DNA of 46,710 bases from Clostridia bacterium. Its GTDB lineage: Bacteria > Bacillota > Clostridia > UBA1381 > UBA9506. The notes beneath the pieces are model-generated. The model did not search any database. It was not told the origin of the DNA and was given only the letters and a program-made list of their open reading frames with translations. Of this stretch, positions 35,806 to 45,737 are shown one piece after another. The DNA is taken from the NCBI GenBank assembly GCA_017546245.1, contig JAFYXI010000037.1:1-46710 (forward strand), given 5' to 3'. Both the position numbers and the translations under genes were made by a program. Position 1 is the first letter of the stretch, and every line of letters begins with the position of its first letter.

Positions 35806-35945
35806 ATCCCTGATAATAAGGGATTCACAAAATTTAAGCACACAAAAAGAGCCTATGAATCCCTTTTATTAAACTTTCGTTATAACTCCGCTTTCGAACG
35901 GGGCTGGCATCCATAAGCTCACATCCTTTTATAAATAGTATTTAA
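35806..35945 (-). promoter_or_regulatory. structured 5' leader of mgtE (candidate riboswitch or attenuator)
   Basis: In the minus-strand RNA three stems share strands. Stem 1 pairs 35920-35909 with 35860-35849 (12 pairs, two of them G-U). Stem 2 pairs 35865-35856 with 35827-35818 (10 perfect pairs). Stem 3 pairs 35824-35819 with 35811-35806. Stem 1 and stem 2 cannot coexist, nor can stem 2 and stem 3. A small AAC-GAAA-GTT hairpin sits at 35872-35881 inside stem 1. The sequence lacks the conserved blocks of the ykoK/M-box Mg2+ riboswitch as I know them. The leader continues without further clear structure to the mgtE start. Confidence 0.55.
35834..35914 (-). CDS. possible 26-residue leader peptide upstream of mgtE
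   Basis: A short ORF begins with ATG at 35914, with AAAAGGA 9 bases upstream, and stops at TAA 35836-35834. The peptide starts MDASPVRKRSYNESL and ends LFLCA. It covers both strands of the alternative stems of the mgtE leader, so a translating ribosome would change which stem forms, as known for some Mg2+ transporter leaders in enterobacteria. There is no homology evidence, and a chance ORF of this length is quite possible. Confidence 0.3.
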   Translation of the reverse strand: MDASPVRKRSYNESLIKGIHRLFLCA

Positions 35946-35949
35946 TTAT

Positions 35950-35978
35950 ATTTTACATCACACAAACAAAAAAAGCAA
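35950..35978 (-). promoter_or_regulatory. promoter of mgtE
   Basis: On the minus strand TTGCTT (35973-35978) and TAAAAT (35950-35955) are separated by 17 bases, placing the start of transcription near 35943, some 250 bases before the mgtE ATG. From 35979 to the end of the upstream gene I see only AT-rich spacer. Confidence 0.55.
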
Positions 35979-36062
35979 GTTTTTTTACATATAATATGCC
36001 ATACTTTTTTGCTTTATCCGCAAAAATAAACCTTTTAATCTGAAAGTATTTTTTACAAGTTT

Positions 36063-37514
36063 TTATTCGACAATAATTTCTGCCCAGTTTATAATCGCAT
36101 TTCCTTTTGTTGCAACAAATTCAATACATTGCTCTATTTCATCTAAAACTTTTATAGAAGCAGAATAACATTTTGTATTTTCTGATATAACATTTTCGGG
36201 CTCGTCTATTTTACATTCTTTAAAATTGGTAATTTCTTCGCCGTTTAATAAAATTTTTAAATCGTTCGGTTCGCCTTTTTCAAAGCCTAAAACCAATTTT
36301 ACTTTTTTGTTTTCAGGAATTTTACCGTTTCTTACTGAAATGCTTTTGCACTCACCGTCAGTTAATTCCAAAGGCAGAGGCATCCATCGTTCAAAACCTT
36401 GCGGACAGGTCGCTTTTTCCTGACACATAACAACGCACCTTGTTCTGTGATTATAAATGTCTTCTATCGAAGCACAGGTTTTTTGCACCTCGGCATCGCG
36501 CGGTCTTCCCCCTTCGCCAAAATAATTATAAAGATATATCGCATCAACACCTGCTGACAAAAGGCTGGCAGATAAACCTCTTGCAGTTTCGGCAGTCATA
36601 TACGCTATTCCCAACGCACCGCTTGAAAGCAAGGTTTCAAGACACCCTAAAATCTCTACCCCATCAAGTTCTTTCTTCCATACTTCAATAGGTATGCCGC
36701 TATCGCAATTCGACCATCTTGGCGATGGAATAATTACATCAACAAGCTTTTCTTTTGCCCATGTGCGCGCATCAAATCCAAAGGCTAATGACTGGTTTAT
36801 ATCTCTGTTTAATCTTATTGCGATTTTAATTTTATGCCCGTATTTTTTCTCTGCATCATTAACAATGCTTTTTACATCACGGATAAAATCGTTCATTATT
36901 TTTATGCATTCATCCATATTGTCATCTATATAATCAAAGCAATACATTTCGCGCATAAAATCAAGTTCTATTCCGTCTACATCATATCGCTCAATCTGTT
37001 CTTTGATATAGTCAAGCATCATTTTGCGAATTTCGCCGATTTTATAATTTAAGCATTCGCCAAAATATCCGTATTTTTTGCCTAACAGCCATCCGTTTTC
37101 TTTTGCCTTATAGAAAAACTCACTTTTTAACCACGACTGCACGTGACAATCATTCATACGAACAGATATCCACGCATTTTTGCCTATTTCTTTGCATCTT
37201 TTAATCCATACATCATAAGGGTCTGTGCCGTATTCTTTATTTAATTTATAAATTCCTCTATAATATTCTTTATAATCAACAGTTTCTCCGTTATCAACTG
37301 TTTGCAGATATTTATCAGCATAGGTTGACCAGTATTTAGTATCGGTTGCAGAATACTGAGCAAAAATGCATAATAAAACATCTGTTACCGGTGTATCTTT
37401 ATACATATCAATAAACGGATATAGCATTTCTTTTGAAAAGCTTTCTTTCTCTGAAAGACCGTTTAAAAACGGTGTAACCGTTGAATTTATGTCAATATTG
37501 CAATACATAGTCAT
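36063..37514 (-). CDS. cytosolic glycoside-hydrolase-like protein (GHL10-like barrel)
   Basis: A 483-residue protein without signal peptide. Residues about 20-370 look like a TIM barrel of the family 10-like glycosyl hydrolase (GHL10/DUF187-like) group: AWISVRMND, then VDGIELDFMREMYCF with the acidic D-x-ELD strand end, KIAIRLNR, VDVIIPSPRW and GVDAIYLYNY, each a hydrophobic strand ending in a polar residue. The last 110 residues are a beta-type accessory domain. It probably hydrolyses or rearranges an imported or cytosolic oligosaccharide; the substrate is unknown. GGAG lies 8 bases before the ATG. It follows the polysaccharide deacetylase by 15 bases and is the last gene of that operon. Fold is probable, activity inferred. 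Confidence 0.7.
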   Translation of the reverse strand: MTMYCNIDINSTVTPFLNGLSEKESFSKEMLYPFIDMYKDTPVTDVLLCIFAQYSATDTKYWSTYADKYLQTVDNGETVDYKEYYRGIYKLNKEYGTDPYDVWIKRCKEIGKNAWISVRMNDCHVQSWLKSEFFYKAKENGWLLGKKYGYFGECLNYKIGEIRKMMLDYIKEQIERYDVDGIELDFMREMYCFDYIDDNMDECIKIMNDFIRDVKSIVNDAEKKYGHKIKIAIRLNRDINQSLAFGFDARTWAKEKLVDVIIPSPRWSNCDSGIPIEVWKKELDGVEILGCLETLLSSGALGIAYMTAETARGLSASLLSAGVDAIYLYNYFGEGGRPRDAEVQKTCASIEDIYNHRTRCVVMCQEKATCPQGFERWMPLPLELTDGECKSISVRNGKIPENKKVKLVLGFEKGEPNDLKILLNGEEITNFKECKIDEPENVISENTKCYSASIKVLDEIEQCIEFVATKGNAIINWAEIIVE

Positions 37515-37529
37515 AGCATTCTCTCCTAT

Positions 37530-38357
37530 TTATTTAAGCGATAAGGTTTCGCCCGATTTTACACAATATGTTTTGCCCTTAATATCAAACCATACATCTA
37601 TAGCCGACGGATTATGGATAAGTTTTTTATCGTAGCTTGTATAAAGTCTTTCGTATGCTTTTACATAATCATATATTTCAATACTTGTGGCATACCATAT
37701 ATGCTCGTGACCGCCGATATATTGCGCAAAATTTTCAATTACATCCCAATTATCTCTGTCGTCAAACTCGTAGCTGTGACCCCAAAGATAAAACACCTCG
37801 TTATTAGCACAAGGGTGCTGACCTTCTACAAACTTTTTAGCAAGTTCATCCAGCTTATCGCTGTTATGATGGCAAGTCGGATGAAGAGTGAGCCAATTTT
37901 CAGGGAATTTGAAGTTCAAAGTTGAATTAGTCGTTCTTGAATATGCAATACCGCATTTTTCTAAAACATCAATAACCTTATCGTTATATGTGCCGTAAGG
38001 ATATGCCATACCTCTTGCGATTATGCCGTACTCGCGTTCAATATTTTTTCTGTCTTCGGTTATTTCATAGATAACCTCTGTTGAATCAAGTTGGTCAAGT
38101 ATAGGATGCGTAAGGGCGTGAACAGCAACCTCGTGACCTGAATTTATGTAAAGCTCTTTTGCCTCTGACAGTTTAAGTCTGCCGTAAAACTTTTCACGCA
38201 CGGCATCTTCACGTAAATATCGCTCTGTATTGATATTAAAAGTACCCCTTAAGCCATACTTATTCATAATTTCTATAAGCCTTATATCCTGAACTACTCC
38301 ATCATCATAGCTCATAGTAAAAACTTTGGTTTTACCGTCTTTTAAACGCATCCGCAT
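37530..38357 (-). CDS. polysaccharide deacetylase (NodB-like) family protein
   Basis: A 275-residue CE4-type protein. Motif 1 TMSYDDG supplies the catalytic and metal Asp; motif 2 HEVAVHALTHP supplies the H-x3-H metal ligands; GMAYPYGTYN matches motif 3. It lacks a signal peptide, so it would act in the cytosol, unlike the wall-modifying members. Close relatives often sit beside glycosidases and remove acetyl groups from oligosaccharides. The ribosome site is weak (AAGGGTG). It lies 23 bases after the ferritin-like transporter gene and 15 bases before the GHL10-like gene, so the last two probably work on the same glycan. Confidence 0.88.
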   Translation of the reverse strand: MRMRLKDGKTKVFTMSYDDGVVQDIRLIEIMNKYGLRGTFNINTERYLREDAVREKFYGRLKLSEAKELYINSGHEVAVHALTHPILDQLDSTEVIYEITEDRKNIEREYGIIARGMAYPYGTYNDKVIDVLEKCGIAYSRTTNSTLNFKFPENWLTLHPTCHHNSDKLDELAKKFVEGQHPCANNEVFYLWGHSYEFDDRDNWDVIENFAQYIGGHEHIWYATSIEIYDYVKAYERLYTSYDKKLIHNPSAIDVWFDIKGKTYCVKSGETLSLK

Positions 38358-38380
38358 ATTAACACACCCTTGTTTTTATA

Positions 38381-39262
38381 TTATAAATCTACACCTAAAA
38401 AATACTTTGCTAAAATTCCTACAAAAAATGAAATAACTGCAACACCGATACTTATAAATGTCATTTCTAAAAATTTAGGTCTGAACTTTTCTCCTTTAGC
38501 TACAGAGATATAGTATGTAAATCCTGCAATAATTAAAACAACAACTATAAGCATTGCAAATAATGCCGTCATATACTGACTGTTACCTAAAACAAGATAC
38601 GGCAGAATTAAAAGTGCAACTGTTATAAGGTACGCTATACCCGTATATGAGCAGGATTTTAGTGCGTCGGTTCTGCCTTCGCTTTTAGCTGCAAGAAATT
38701 CACTTGATGCCATCGAAAACGTCGCAGAAATACCCATAATCAGTCCCGAAAGAGCGATTAAACGAGTGTTTTGCATTGCAAAGGTAAAACCTGCAAGCGA
38801 GCCGGTAAGCTCAACCAACGCATCGTTCATACCTAAAACCATACTTCCGACATACTGAAGTCTTTCTTCGTCAAGCATTTCTAAAAGAGCTGCTTCGTGC
38901 TCTTCTTCCTGCTGTTTAATATGTACACTTTCTTCTACCTCTGCAAAAAGAATCTCATATTCTTTTTGTGCGTTTTCTTCTCCGTTTTCCATAAGCTTAA
39001 CTGCAAAGGTAAAGCCTAAAATTCGCGCTAACAGCTTATATTTAAAAATCTTGCTTTTTTGCGGCTTCATCTCGATTTGCGTATATTTTTTCCATATCTC
39101 GTAATGAGCCTTTTCTTCTGCAGCCAAACGAAGAAGCGTCTTTTTGTTTTCTTCACCTTTTGCAAACCTTGCAATTTCTGTATAAATTATACTTTCATTC
39201 AGCTCGTTCTGCTGCATTTTTTTAATAATTGCCAAAGCCTTTGGCGATAAAGATTGTGTCAT
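38381..39262 (-). CDS. ferritin-like domain fused to VIT1/CCC1 transporter
   Basis: A 293-residue protein. An N-terminal ferritin-like (rubrerythrin-type) four-helix domain occupies residues 1-140, with metal-ligand patterns ESIIYTEIARF and EEKAHYEIW and a later EQEHE-like QQEEEHEAAL. A VIT1/CCC1 membrane domain follows (about 140-293) with GMNDALVELTGSLAGF and MGISATFSMASSEFL. Such fusions (MbfA-like) export or sequester Fe2+ or Mn2+ and limit peroxide stress. AAGGAGG precedes the ATG at a normal distance. It lies between glycerate kinase and the deacetylase in one operon, with no clear functional link to them. Confidence 0.9.
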   Translation of the reverse strand: MTQSLSPKALAIIKKMQQNELNESIIYTEIARFAKGEENKKTLLRLAAEEKAHYEIWKKYTQIEMKPQKSKIFKYKLLARILGFTFAVKLMENGEENAQKEYEILFAEVEESVHIKQQEEEHEAALLEMLDEERLQYVGSMVLGMNDALVELTGSLAGFTFAMQNTRLIALSGLIMGISATFSMASSEFLAAKSEGRTDALKSCSYTGIAYLITVALLILPYLVLGNSQYMTALFAMLIVVVLIIAGFTYYISVAKGEKFRPKFLEMTFISIGVAVISFFVGILAKYFLGVDL

Positions 39263-39292
39263 TTACAATTCCTCCTTAGTTGTTATATCGCT

Positions 39293-40435
39293 TTAAATTT
39301 TTGTATTTATTAATCTTAATACCTGGCAAGCTGTATCTTTTAAATTCTTATAGGAATTATTAACATCCATAGCCTCTTCTAACGTGCACGGTTTTCTTAC
39401 AATCGGAAAAAACGCATCAATTCCGTGTTCGTTACAAACAATGGCATCATCTGTTACGCATCCGCAAAAAGCAATAACAGGCTTATTATGTTTTTTTGCA
39501 AGCTTAGCAACACCTATCGGTGCTTTGCCCATATATGACTGCCCATCAAGTCTGCCTTCTCCCGTAATAATCAAATCTGCATTTAAAATATGTTTTTCGA
39601 GTCCGGTTTCTTTAATTACCAATTCAATTCCCGATTCAAGAACAGCATTCAAATATGTTACCAATGCAAACCCTATTCCTCCGGCTGCTCCTGTTCCGGC
39701 AAGGTTTACATCAGCACCAGGAATAACTTTTTGGGTCAGTTTAGCATAGTTATCAAGCCATAAATCCATATTCTTTATCATTTCGGGTGTAGCACCTTTT
39801 TGCGGTCCGTAAATTGCACTGCAGCCGTTATCACCGCACAAAACATTTTTTACATCACAAGCTACGCAAAAAGAGCATTCGTCTAATTCTTTAACCTTAT
39901 TTTCTGTTTTTATTGTAACAATATCTTTAAGACCTTTTGCACCGGCAGAAACCTGATTTCCGTCTTTATCCAAAAACTCGAACCCAAGAGCCTGAAGCAT
40001 ACCTACTCCGCCATCGTTAGTTGCACTTCCGCCTATTCCCACTACAAATTTTCTACAGCCTTTTGATATTGCATCTAAAATCATTTCTCCGACACCATAG
40101 GTCGTAGTGTTCATAGGATTACGTTCGTTTTCACTTAGTAAAGTAATTCCTGCCGCAGCAGACATTTCTATAACTGCTGTTTTTGTTTCAGGTAGGTATC
40201 CGTAAGTTGCCTGAATTTTTTTACCAAGAGGATTACAAACGGTCATTTTAACAAATTTACCATTAACAGCCGAAATAATAGCCTGAGTTGTACCTTCGCC
40301 GCCATCTGCAATAGGAGATATAATAGTTTCTGCGCCCTTGTACACAGCATTAACTGCTTCACTTATCGCCTTTCCTGCTTCAAATGATGTAAGACTGCCT
40401 TTAAATGAATCTATAGCAACTACAACCTTTTTCAT
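39293..40435 (-). CDS. glycerate kinase (GlxK/GarK type)
   Basis: A 380-residue type I glycerate kinase that phosphorylates D-glycerate to a phosphoglycerate for entry into glycolysis. Visible signatures are VVAIDSFKGSLTSFEAG at the N terminus, the glycine-rich VVGIGGSATNDGGVGMLQALG, and the C-terminal TGEGRLDGQSYMGKAPIGVA. Length is normal for the family. The start at 40435 has GAGGAG 7 bases upstream; a longer frame to 40510 would translate the hairpin-repeat region and is rejected. It is the first gene of a four-gene operon with the ferritin-like transporter, deacetylase and GHL10-like protein. Confidence 0.94.
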   Translation of the reverse strand: MKKVVVAIDSFKGSLTSFEAGKAISEAVNAVYKGAETIISPIADGGEGTTQAIISAVNGKFVKMTVCNPLGKKIQATYGYLPETKTAVIEMSAAAGITLLSENERNPMNTTTYGVGEMILDAISKGCRKFVVGIGGSATNDGGVGMLQALGFEFLDKDGNQVSAGAKGLKDIVTIKTENKVKELDECSFCVACDVKNVLCGDNGCSAIYGPQKGATPEMIKNMDLWLDNYAKLTQKVIPGADVNLAGTGAAGGIGFALVTYLNAVLESGIELVIKETGLEKHILNADLIITGEGRLDGQSYMGKAPIGVAKLAKKHNKPVIAFCGCVTDDAIVCNEHGIDAFFPIVRKPCTLEEAMDVNNSYKNLKDTACQVLRLINTKI

Positions 40436-40444
40436 TGTTACACT

Positions 40445-40557
40445 CCTCTTCTCGTCCCGAAGGGACATATCGCATCGTAAGATATATCGCGTACGAAGTA
40501 CATATCGCAAATTCCGTCAGGAATTTATATCACTGATTTCAAGCTTTGCTTGAAATC
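40445..40557. repeat. modular hairpin repeats in the 5' UTR of the glycerate kinase operon
   Basis: Five short hairpins are separated by CGATATA/GATATG-type spacers. On the minus strand they are TTTCAAGC-AAA-GCTTGAAA, AATTCC-TGAC-GGAATT, GTAC-TTC-GTAC, a weaker TCTTACGATG unit, and GTCCC-TTC-GGGAC. It lies wholly between the promoter at 40558 and the ribosome site of glycerate kinase, so it would be transcribed. The layout matches the cluster at 330-415. Confidence 0.65.
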
Positions 40558-40586
40558 ATTATACACCATTATAACAAAAAAGACAA
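40558..40586 (-). promoter_or_regulatory. promoter of the glycerate kinase operon
   Basis: On the minus strand TTGTCT (40581-40586) and TATAAT (40558-40563) are separated by 17 bases. The -35 box is part of the terminator stem of the upstream peptidase gene. Confidence 0.7.
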
Positions 40587-40610
40587 CTTTCTTTGTCGAA
40601 AATTGTCTTT
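40579..40610 (-). terminator. terminator after the M18 aminopeptidase gene
   Basis: The stem AAAGACAA plus TTTC (one mismatch) pairs 40598-40610 with 40579-40591 and is followed on the minus strand by TTTTTTG. It lies just after the aminopeptidase stop codon. Confidence 0.75.
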
Positions 40611-40622
40611 AATATTTAAAAT

Positions 40623-42002
40623 TTAATTATAAAACGCAAGATATGCTTTATACGCCATATATACGTCGTGCTTTGATGCAATTTCAAAAGGCGCATGCAT
40701 TGAAAGAAGAGCAACGCCGCAGTCAATAACTTCCATATCAAGATTAGCTACATACTGTGCAATTGTTCCGCCGCCGCCTGCATCAACCTTGCCAAGCTCG
40801 CTGCTCTGCCAGATAATATTATTATCATTAAACAGCTTGCGAATCTTATAAACAAACTCAGCATTAGCATCCGATGTACCTGATTTTCCTCTTGAGCCGG
40901 TATATTTTGTCATTACTATACCGCGCCCTAAAAACGACGCATTGCGCTTTTCACTAACCTCGGGATATGTCGGATCAACAGCCGCATTTACATCAGATGA
41001 CAAACACTCTGAGTTTCTGAAAGCCGTTTTTAACATCAATTCGTTATATGTGCCCTTAACCTTTTCAATTAAGCTTGCCGTTACAAATTCAAAAAATGCC
41101 GAGCGCATACCGGTATTACCCATACTGCCTATTTCTTCTTTGTCTACCAAAACGCAAACAGCAGTTTTTTTGCACGACTTTATTTCTAAGATTGCTCTTA
41201 ATGCTGTATATGAACAAACTCTGTCATCTTGTCCATAGCCGCCAACCATACTTCTGTCAAAGCCTACATCACAAGCAGATGCTGCCGGATATGCCTCAAG
41301 CTCTGCACTTATAAAATCTTCTTCACATATGCCGTATTTTTCATTTAACAGCTTAAGCATAGCTGTTTTAAATGCATCTTTTTCGCAATCGTTATCGGGC
41401 ATTGAACCGATTAAAATATTAAGATTTTCACCCTCAATAATCTTAGGAGCTTTTTTTTGCATTTGTGCGTCTGCAAGATGCGGCAGAAGATCTGTCACGC
41501 AAAAAACAGGATCACCCGGGTTGTCACCTATACGCACATCTACCTTTTTACCGTCAGCAGTATATATAACACCTGCAAGAGCTAAAGGTACGGCAGTCCA
41601 TTGATACTTTTTAATTCCGCCGTAATAATGCGTTTTAAAAAGTGTCATATCGCTGTCCTCGTAAAGCGGATTTTGTTTTAAATCCATACGCGGAGAATCA
41701 ATATGAGCTATTACAAAATTAATTCCGTTTAATATATCCTCTTCACCGATAACGGCAAGATATACACTCTTATCACGGTTAACCATATATACCTTATCGC
41801 CGGCTTTTAAAGTCTGTTTTTCATTAATATCACAAAAACCTGCTTTTTTTGCGCGTTTAACTGCCTCTGTACATGCTAAACGCTCGGTTTTTCCGACGTT
41901 TAAATAATTTATATAATCGTCACAAAAGTCAAATATTTCTTTTTTCTTTGCATCATCAGCTACTTTCCAGCCGTTTTGTGTTTCGTATGCAAGTTCACTC
42001 AT
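40623..42002 (-). CDS. M18 family aminopeptidase
   Basis: A 459-residue cytosolic zinc aminopeptidase of family M18 (aspartyl aminopeptidase type), which releases N-terminal, often acidic, residues from peptides. Metal and catalytic motifs are visible: FVIAHIDSPRMDLKQNP (first His-x-Asp), VDKEEIGSMGNTGMRS (Glu pair) and SMHAPFEIASKHDVYMAY (C-terminal His). The length is usual. The ATG at 42002 lies 10 bases after AAGGAG, while the in-frame GTG at 42011 nearly abuts that site. It lies 46 bases after dnaJ with no terminator between, so it may be read through from the heat-shock operon. Confidence 0.92.
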   Translation of the reverse strand: MSELAYETQNGWKVADDAKKKEIFDFCDDYINYLNVGKTERLACTEAVKRAKKAGFCDINEKQTLKAGDKVYMVNRDKSVYLAVIGEEDILNGINFVIAHIDSPRMDLKQNPLYEDSDMTLFKTHYYGGIKKYQWTAVPLALAGVIYTADGKKVDVRIGDNPGDPVFCVTDLLPHLADAQMQKKAPKIIEGENLNILIGSMPDNDCEKDAFKTAMLKLLNEKYGICEEDFISAELEAYPAASACDVGFDRSMVGGYGQDDRVCSYTALRAILEIKSCKKTAVCVLVDKEEIGSMGNTGMRSAFFEFVTASLIEKVKGTYNELMLKTAFRNSECLSSDVNAAVDPTYPEVSEKRNASFLGRGIVMTKYTGSRGKSGTSDANAEFVYKIRKLFNDNNIIWQSSELGKVDAGGGGTIAQYVANLDMEVIDCGVALLSMHAPFEIASKHDVYMAYKAYLAFYN

Positions 42003-42048
42003 TTTACGCACTCTCCTTCTGTCATATTATGCGTTTTAATGCAATAAA

Positions 42049-43203
42049 TTAATCATCATTTTTAAAGTTGCGCATTTTTTCAAAAAAGCTTTTTTGTTTG
42101 GTGTGGTTTGTACCCTTGTCTGTTTCTTCAAACTCACGTAAAATAGATTTTTGCTTAGACGAGAGATTTTTTGGAACTTCGATGTTAACCTTAACATACT
42201 GGTCTCCACGTCCGCTTCTTTGAAGAACGGGTATACCCTTACCTTTTAAGCGGAATACCGTTCCGCTTTGTGTACCTTCAGGAATTTTATATTTAACCTT
42301 ACCGTCAAGTGTAGGAACTTCAAGTTCTGCACCTAATGCCGCCTGAACAAAGGTAATGGGCACTTCACACTGAACATCGAATCTGCTGCGTTCGAAAATT
42401 TCGTGCGGTTTAACCCTTACGGTTACAAATAAATCGCCGTTTGGTGCGCCTTTATCTCCCACATCACCCTGTCCGTGCAGCGAAATACTCTGACCATTAT
42501 CAATTCCGGCAGGAATTTTAACCTTTATTTTGCGTGATTTTCTAACCTTGCCCTTGCCTGCACATTTCTGGCAAGGTTCTTTTATAATTTTACCCTTACC
42601 TGAACAGGTTGGACATGTAGTTACAGTCTGCATGCTTCCTAAAACCGTACGCTGTACGGTACGCACCTGGCCGCTTCCGCCGCAATGAGTACAAGTTGTA
42701 ACCTCACTACCGGCTTTGGCACCGCTTCCGTCACAGTCAGGACAATATTCTGTGCGATATAAGCTTATTTCTTTCTCGCATCCGAAAGCTGCCTCTTCGA
42801 AAGTAATTACAACCTCTTCACCTATATCACGGCCGGCTTTAGGCGCATTTCTGCGCGATTGCGAACGACCGCCAAAGCCGCCGAAAATATCACCGAATAT
42901 ATCGCCAAAGTCAAAACCGCCGTCAAAACCACCAAAACCGCCAAAGCCACCGCCCTGACCTGCACCGAAATTAGGATCAACACCTGCGTGACCGAACTGG
43001 TCGTATCTTGCACGCTTTTCTTTATCAGAAAGTACCTGAAAAGCTTCGTTAACCTCTTTAAACTTTGCCTCTGCCTCTTTATTGTCAGGATTAAGGTCAG
43101 GATGATACTTTTTTGCCATTTTGCGATAAGATTTTTTTATTTCGTCATCGCTTGCACCTTTATTTACACCCAGAACCTCGTAATAATCTCTTTTTTCTGC
43201 CAT
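42049..43203 (-). CDS. dnaJ: chaperone DnaJ
   Basis: A 384-residue class A J-protein. The J domain (1-70) has the HPD motif in [10 protein letters not shown] Gly/Phe-rich segment follows (about 75-110), then four CxxCxGxG zinc-finger repeats ([32 protein letters not shown]) and the C-terminal substrate-binding barrels. It delivers unfolded clients to DnaK and stimulates its ATPase. The start at 43203 follows AAAGGGTGAT; a frame to 43212 is less likely. It is downstream of dnaK in the usual hrcA-grpE-dnaK-dnaJ order. Confidence 0.97.
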   Translation of the reverse strand: MAEKRDYYEVLGVNKGASDDEIKKSYRKMAKKYHPDLNPDNKEAEAKFKEVNEAFQVLSDKEKRARYDQFGHAGVDPNFGAGQGGGFGGFGGFDGGFDFGDIFGDIFGGFGGRSQSRRNAPKAGRDIGEEVVITFEEAAFGCEKEISLYRTEYCPDCDGSGAKAGSEVTTCTHCGGSGQVRTVQRTVLGSMQTVTTCPTCSGKGKIIKEPCQKCAGKGKVRKSRKIKVKIPAGIDNGQSISLHGQGDVGDKGAPNGDLFVTVRVKPHEIFERSRFDVQCEVPITFVQAALGAELEVPTLDGKVKYKIPEGTQSGTVFRLKGKGIPVLQRSGRGDQYVKVNIEVPKNLSSKQKSILREFEETDKGTNHTKQKSFFEKMRNFKNDD

Positions 43204-43232
43204 TAAAATCACCCTTTAAATCCCCGAACAAC

Positions 43233-43266
43233 GCAAGCCCACAGCAGACTTGCCGCTGTGGGTTGC
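43233..43266 (-). terminator. hairpin between dnaK and dnaJ
   Basis: A 12-bp stem with one bulged base (GCAACCCACAGC/GCTGTGGG-C-TTGC in the RNA) lies in the 95-base dnaK-dnaJ gap, flanked by GGGGTTCCCG and CGGGG. No T-run follows. It is more likely a partial attenuator or RNA-processing site that lowers dnaJ relative to dnaK than a full terminator. Confidence 0.45.
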
Positions 43267-43298
43267 AATAGTAGACGGGAACCCCGCTTTAAATTTTA

Positions 43299-45164
<1,866 letters not shown>

Positions 45165-45202
45165 TTAATTTAAATAGAATATATATAAATGATTCGGGCA
45201 GT

Positions 45203-45730
45203 TTAATTCGCTACCTTTACCATTGAATGTCTTATAACCTTTTCTTTATATTTATAGCCTTTCTGGAACTCTTCTACTACTGTATTTGTGCCCGTTTCTT
45301 CATCTTCTACGTGCATAACTGCATTATGAATGTTCGGGTCAAACTCTTTACCAACAGCTTCTATCGGCATTACATCCATTTTTTCGAGTGTTTCGCCAAA
45401 CTGCTTTAATACCATTTTAACCCCATCGGCTAACGGACTTTTTTCAGCCGCTGCATCTGCTGCTCTTTCTAAATTATCTAAAACAGGAAGCAGCTTTTCT
45501 AATGTATCTGCTACAGCAAAGGCGTAAAGCTCATCTTTTTCCTTTTGTGTTCTTTTCTTAAAGTTGTCATACTCAGCAAGCATTCGCAGATATTTATCAT
45601 AAAGCTCGTCGTATTTTTGTTTAAATTCATCAGTCTCTTCAGTTGCTTCTGCGGTTTCTTCTGCTGCTGTATTCTCTTCTTTTATACTTTCTTCTTCGTT
45701 ATTTATTGCTGTTTTATTTTCTTTGCTCAC
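45203..45730 (-). CDS. grpE: nucleotide exchange factor GrpE
   Basis: A 175-residue GrpE dimer subunit that releases ADP from DnaK. An acidic N-terminal tail (Glu-rich, about 5-35) leads to a long coiled-coil helix with YLRMLAEYDNFKKRTQKEK and then the C-terminal beta domain, with EKMDVMPIEAVGKEFDPNIHNAV and the family ending KYKEKVIRHSMVKV. I chose the GTG at 45730 because AAGGAG lies 10 bases upstream, formed by the last codons of hrcA. A longer GTG frame to 45769 would overlap hrcA with no ribosome site. Confidence 0.95.
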   Translation of the reverse strand: MSKENKTAINNEEESIKEENTAAEETAEATEETDEFKQKYDELYDKYLRMLAEYDNFKKRTQKEKDELYAFAVADTLEKLLPVLDNLERAADAAAEKSPLADGVKMVLKQFGETLEKMDVMPIEAVGKEFDPNIHNAVMHVEDEETGTNTVVEEFQKGYKYKEKVIRHSMVKVAN

Positions 45731-45737
45731 AGCGTTT

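Noticed and set aside
35693-35960. M-box (ykoK) Mg2+ riboswitch upstream of mgtE
   Set aside because: The expected conserved blocks of the M-box (such as the GGCUCC and GCUGCUGCCC-like segments and the GACGCCAAUGGG segment) are not present, so I kept it as an unclassified structured leader.
40436-40510. N-terminal extension of glycerate kinase (25 residues, Arg-rich)
   Set aside because: It is translation of the hairpin repeat cluster; a good ribosome site serves the internal ATG that begins the conserved domain.
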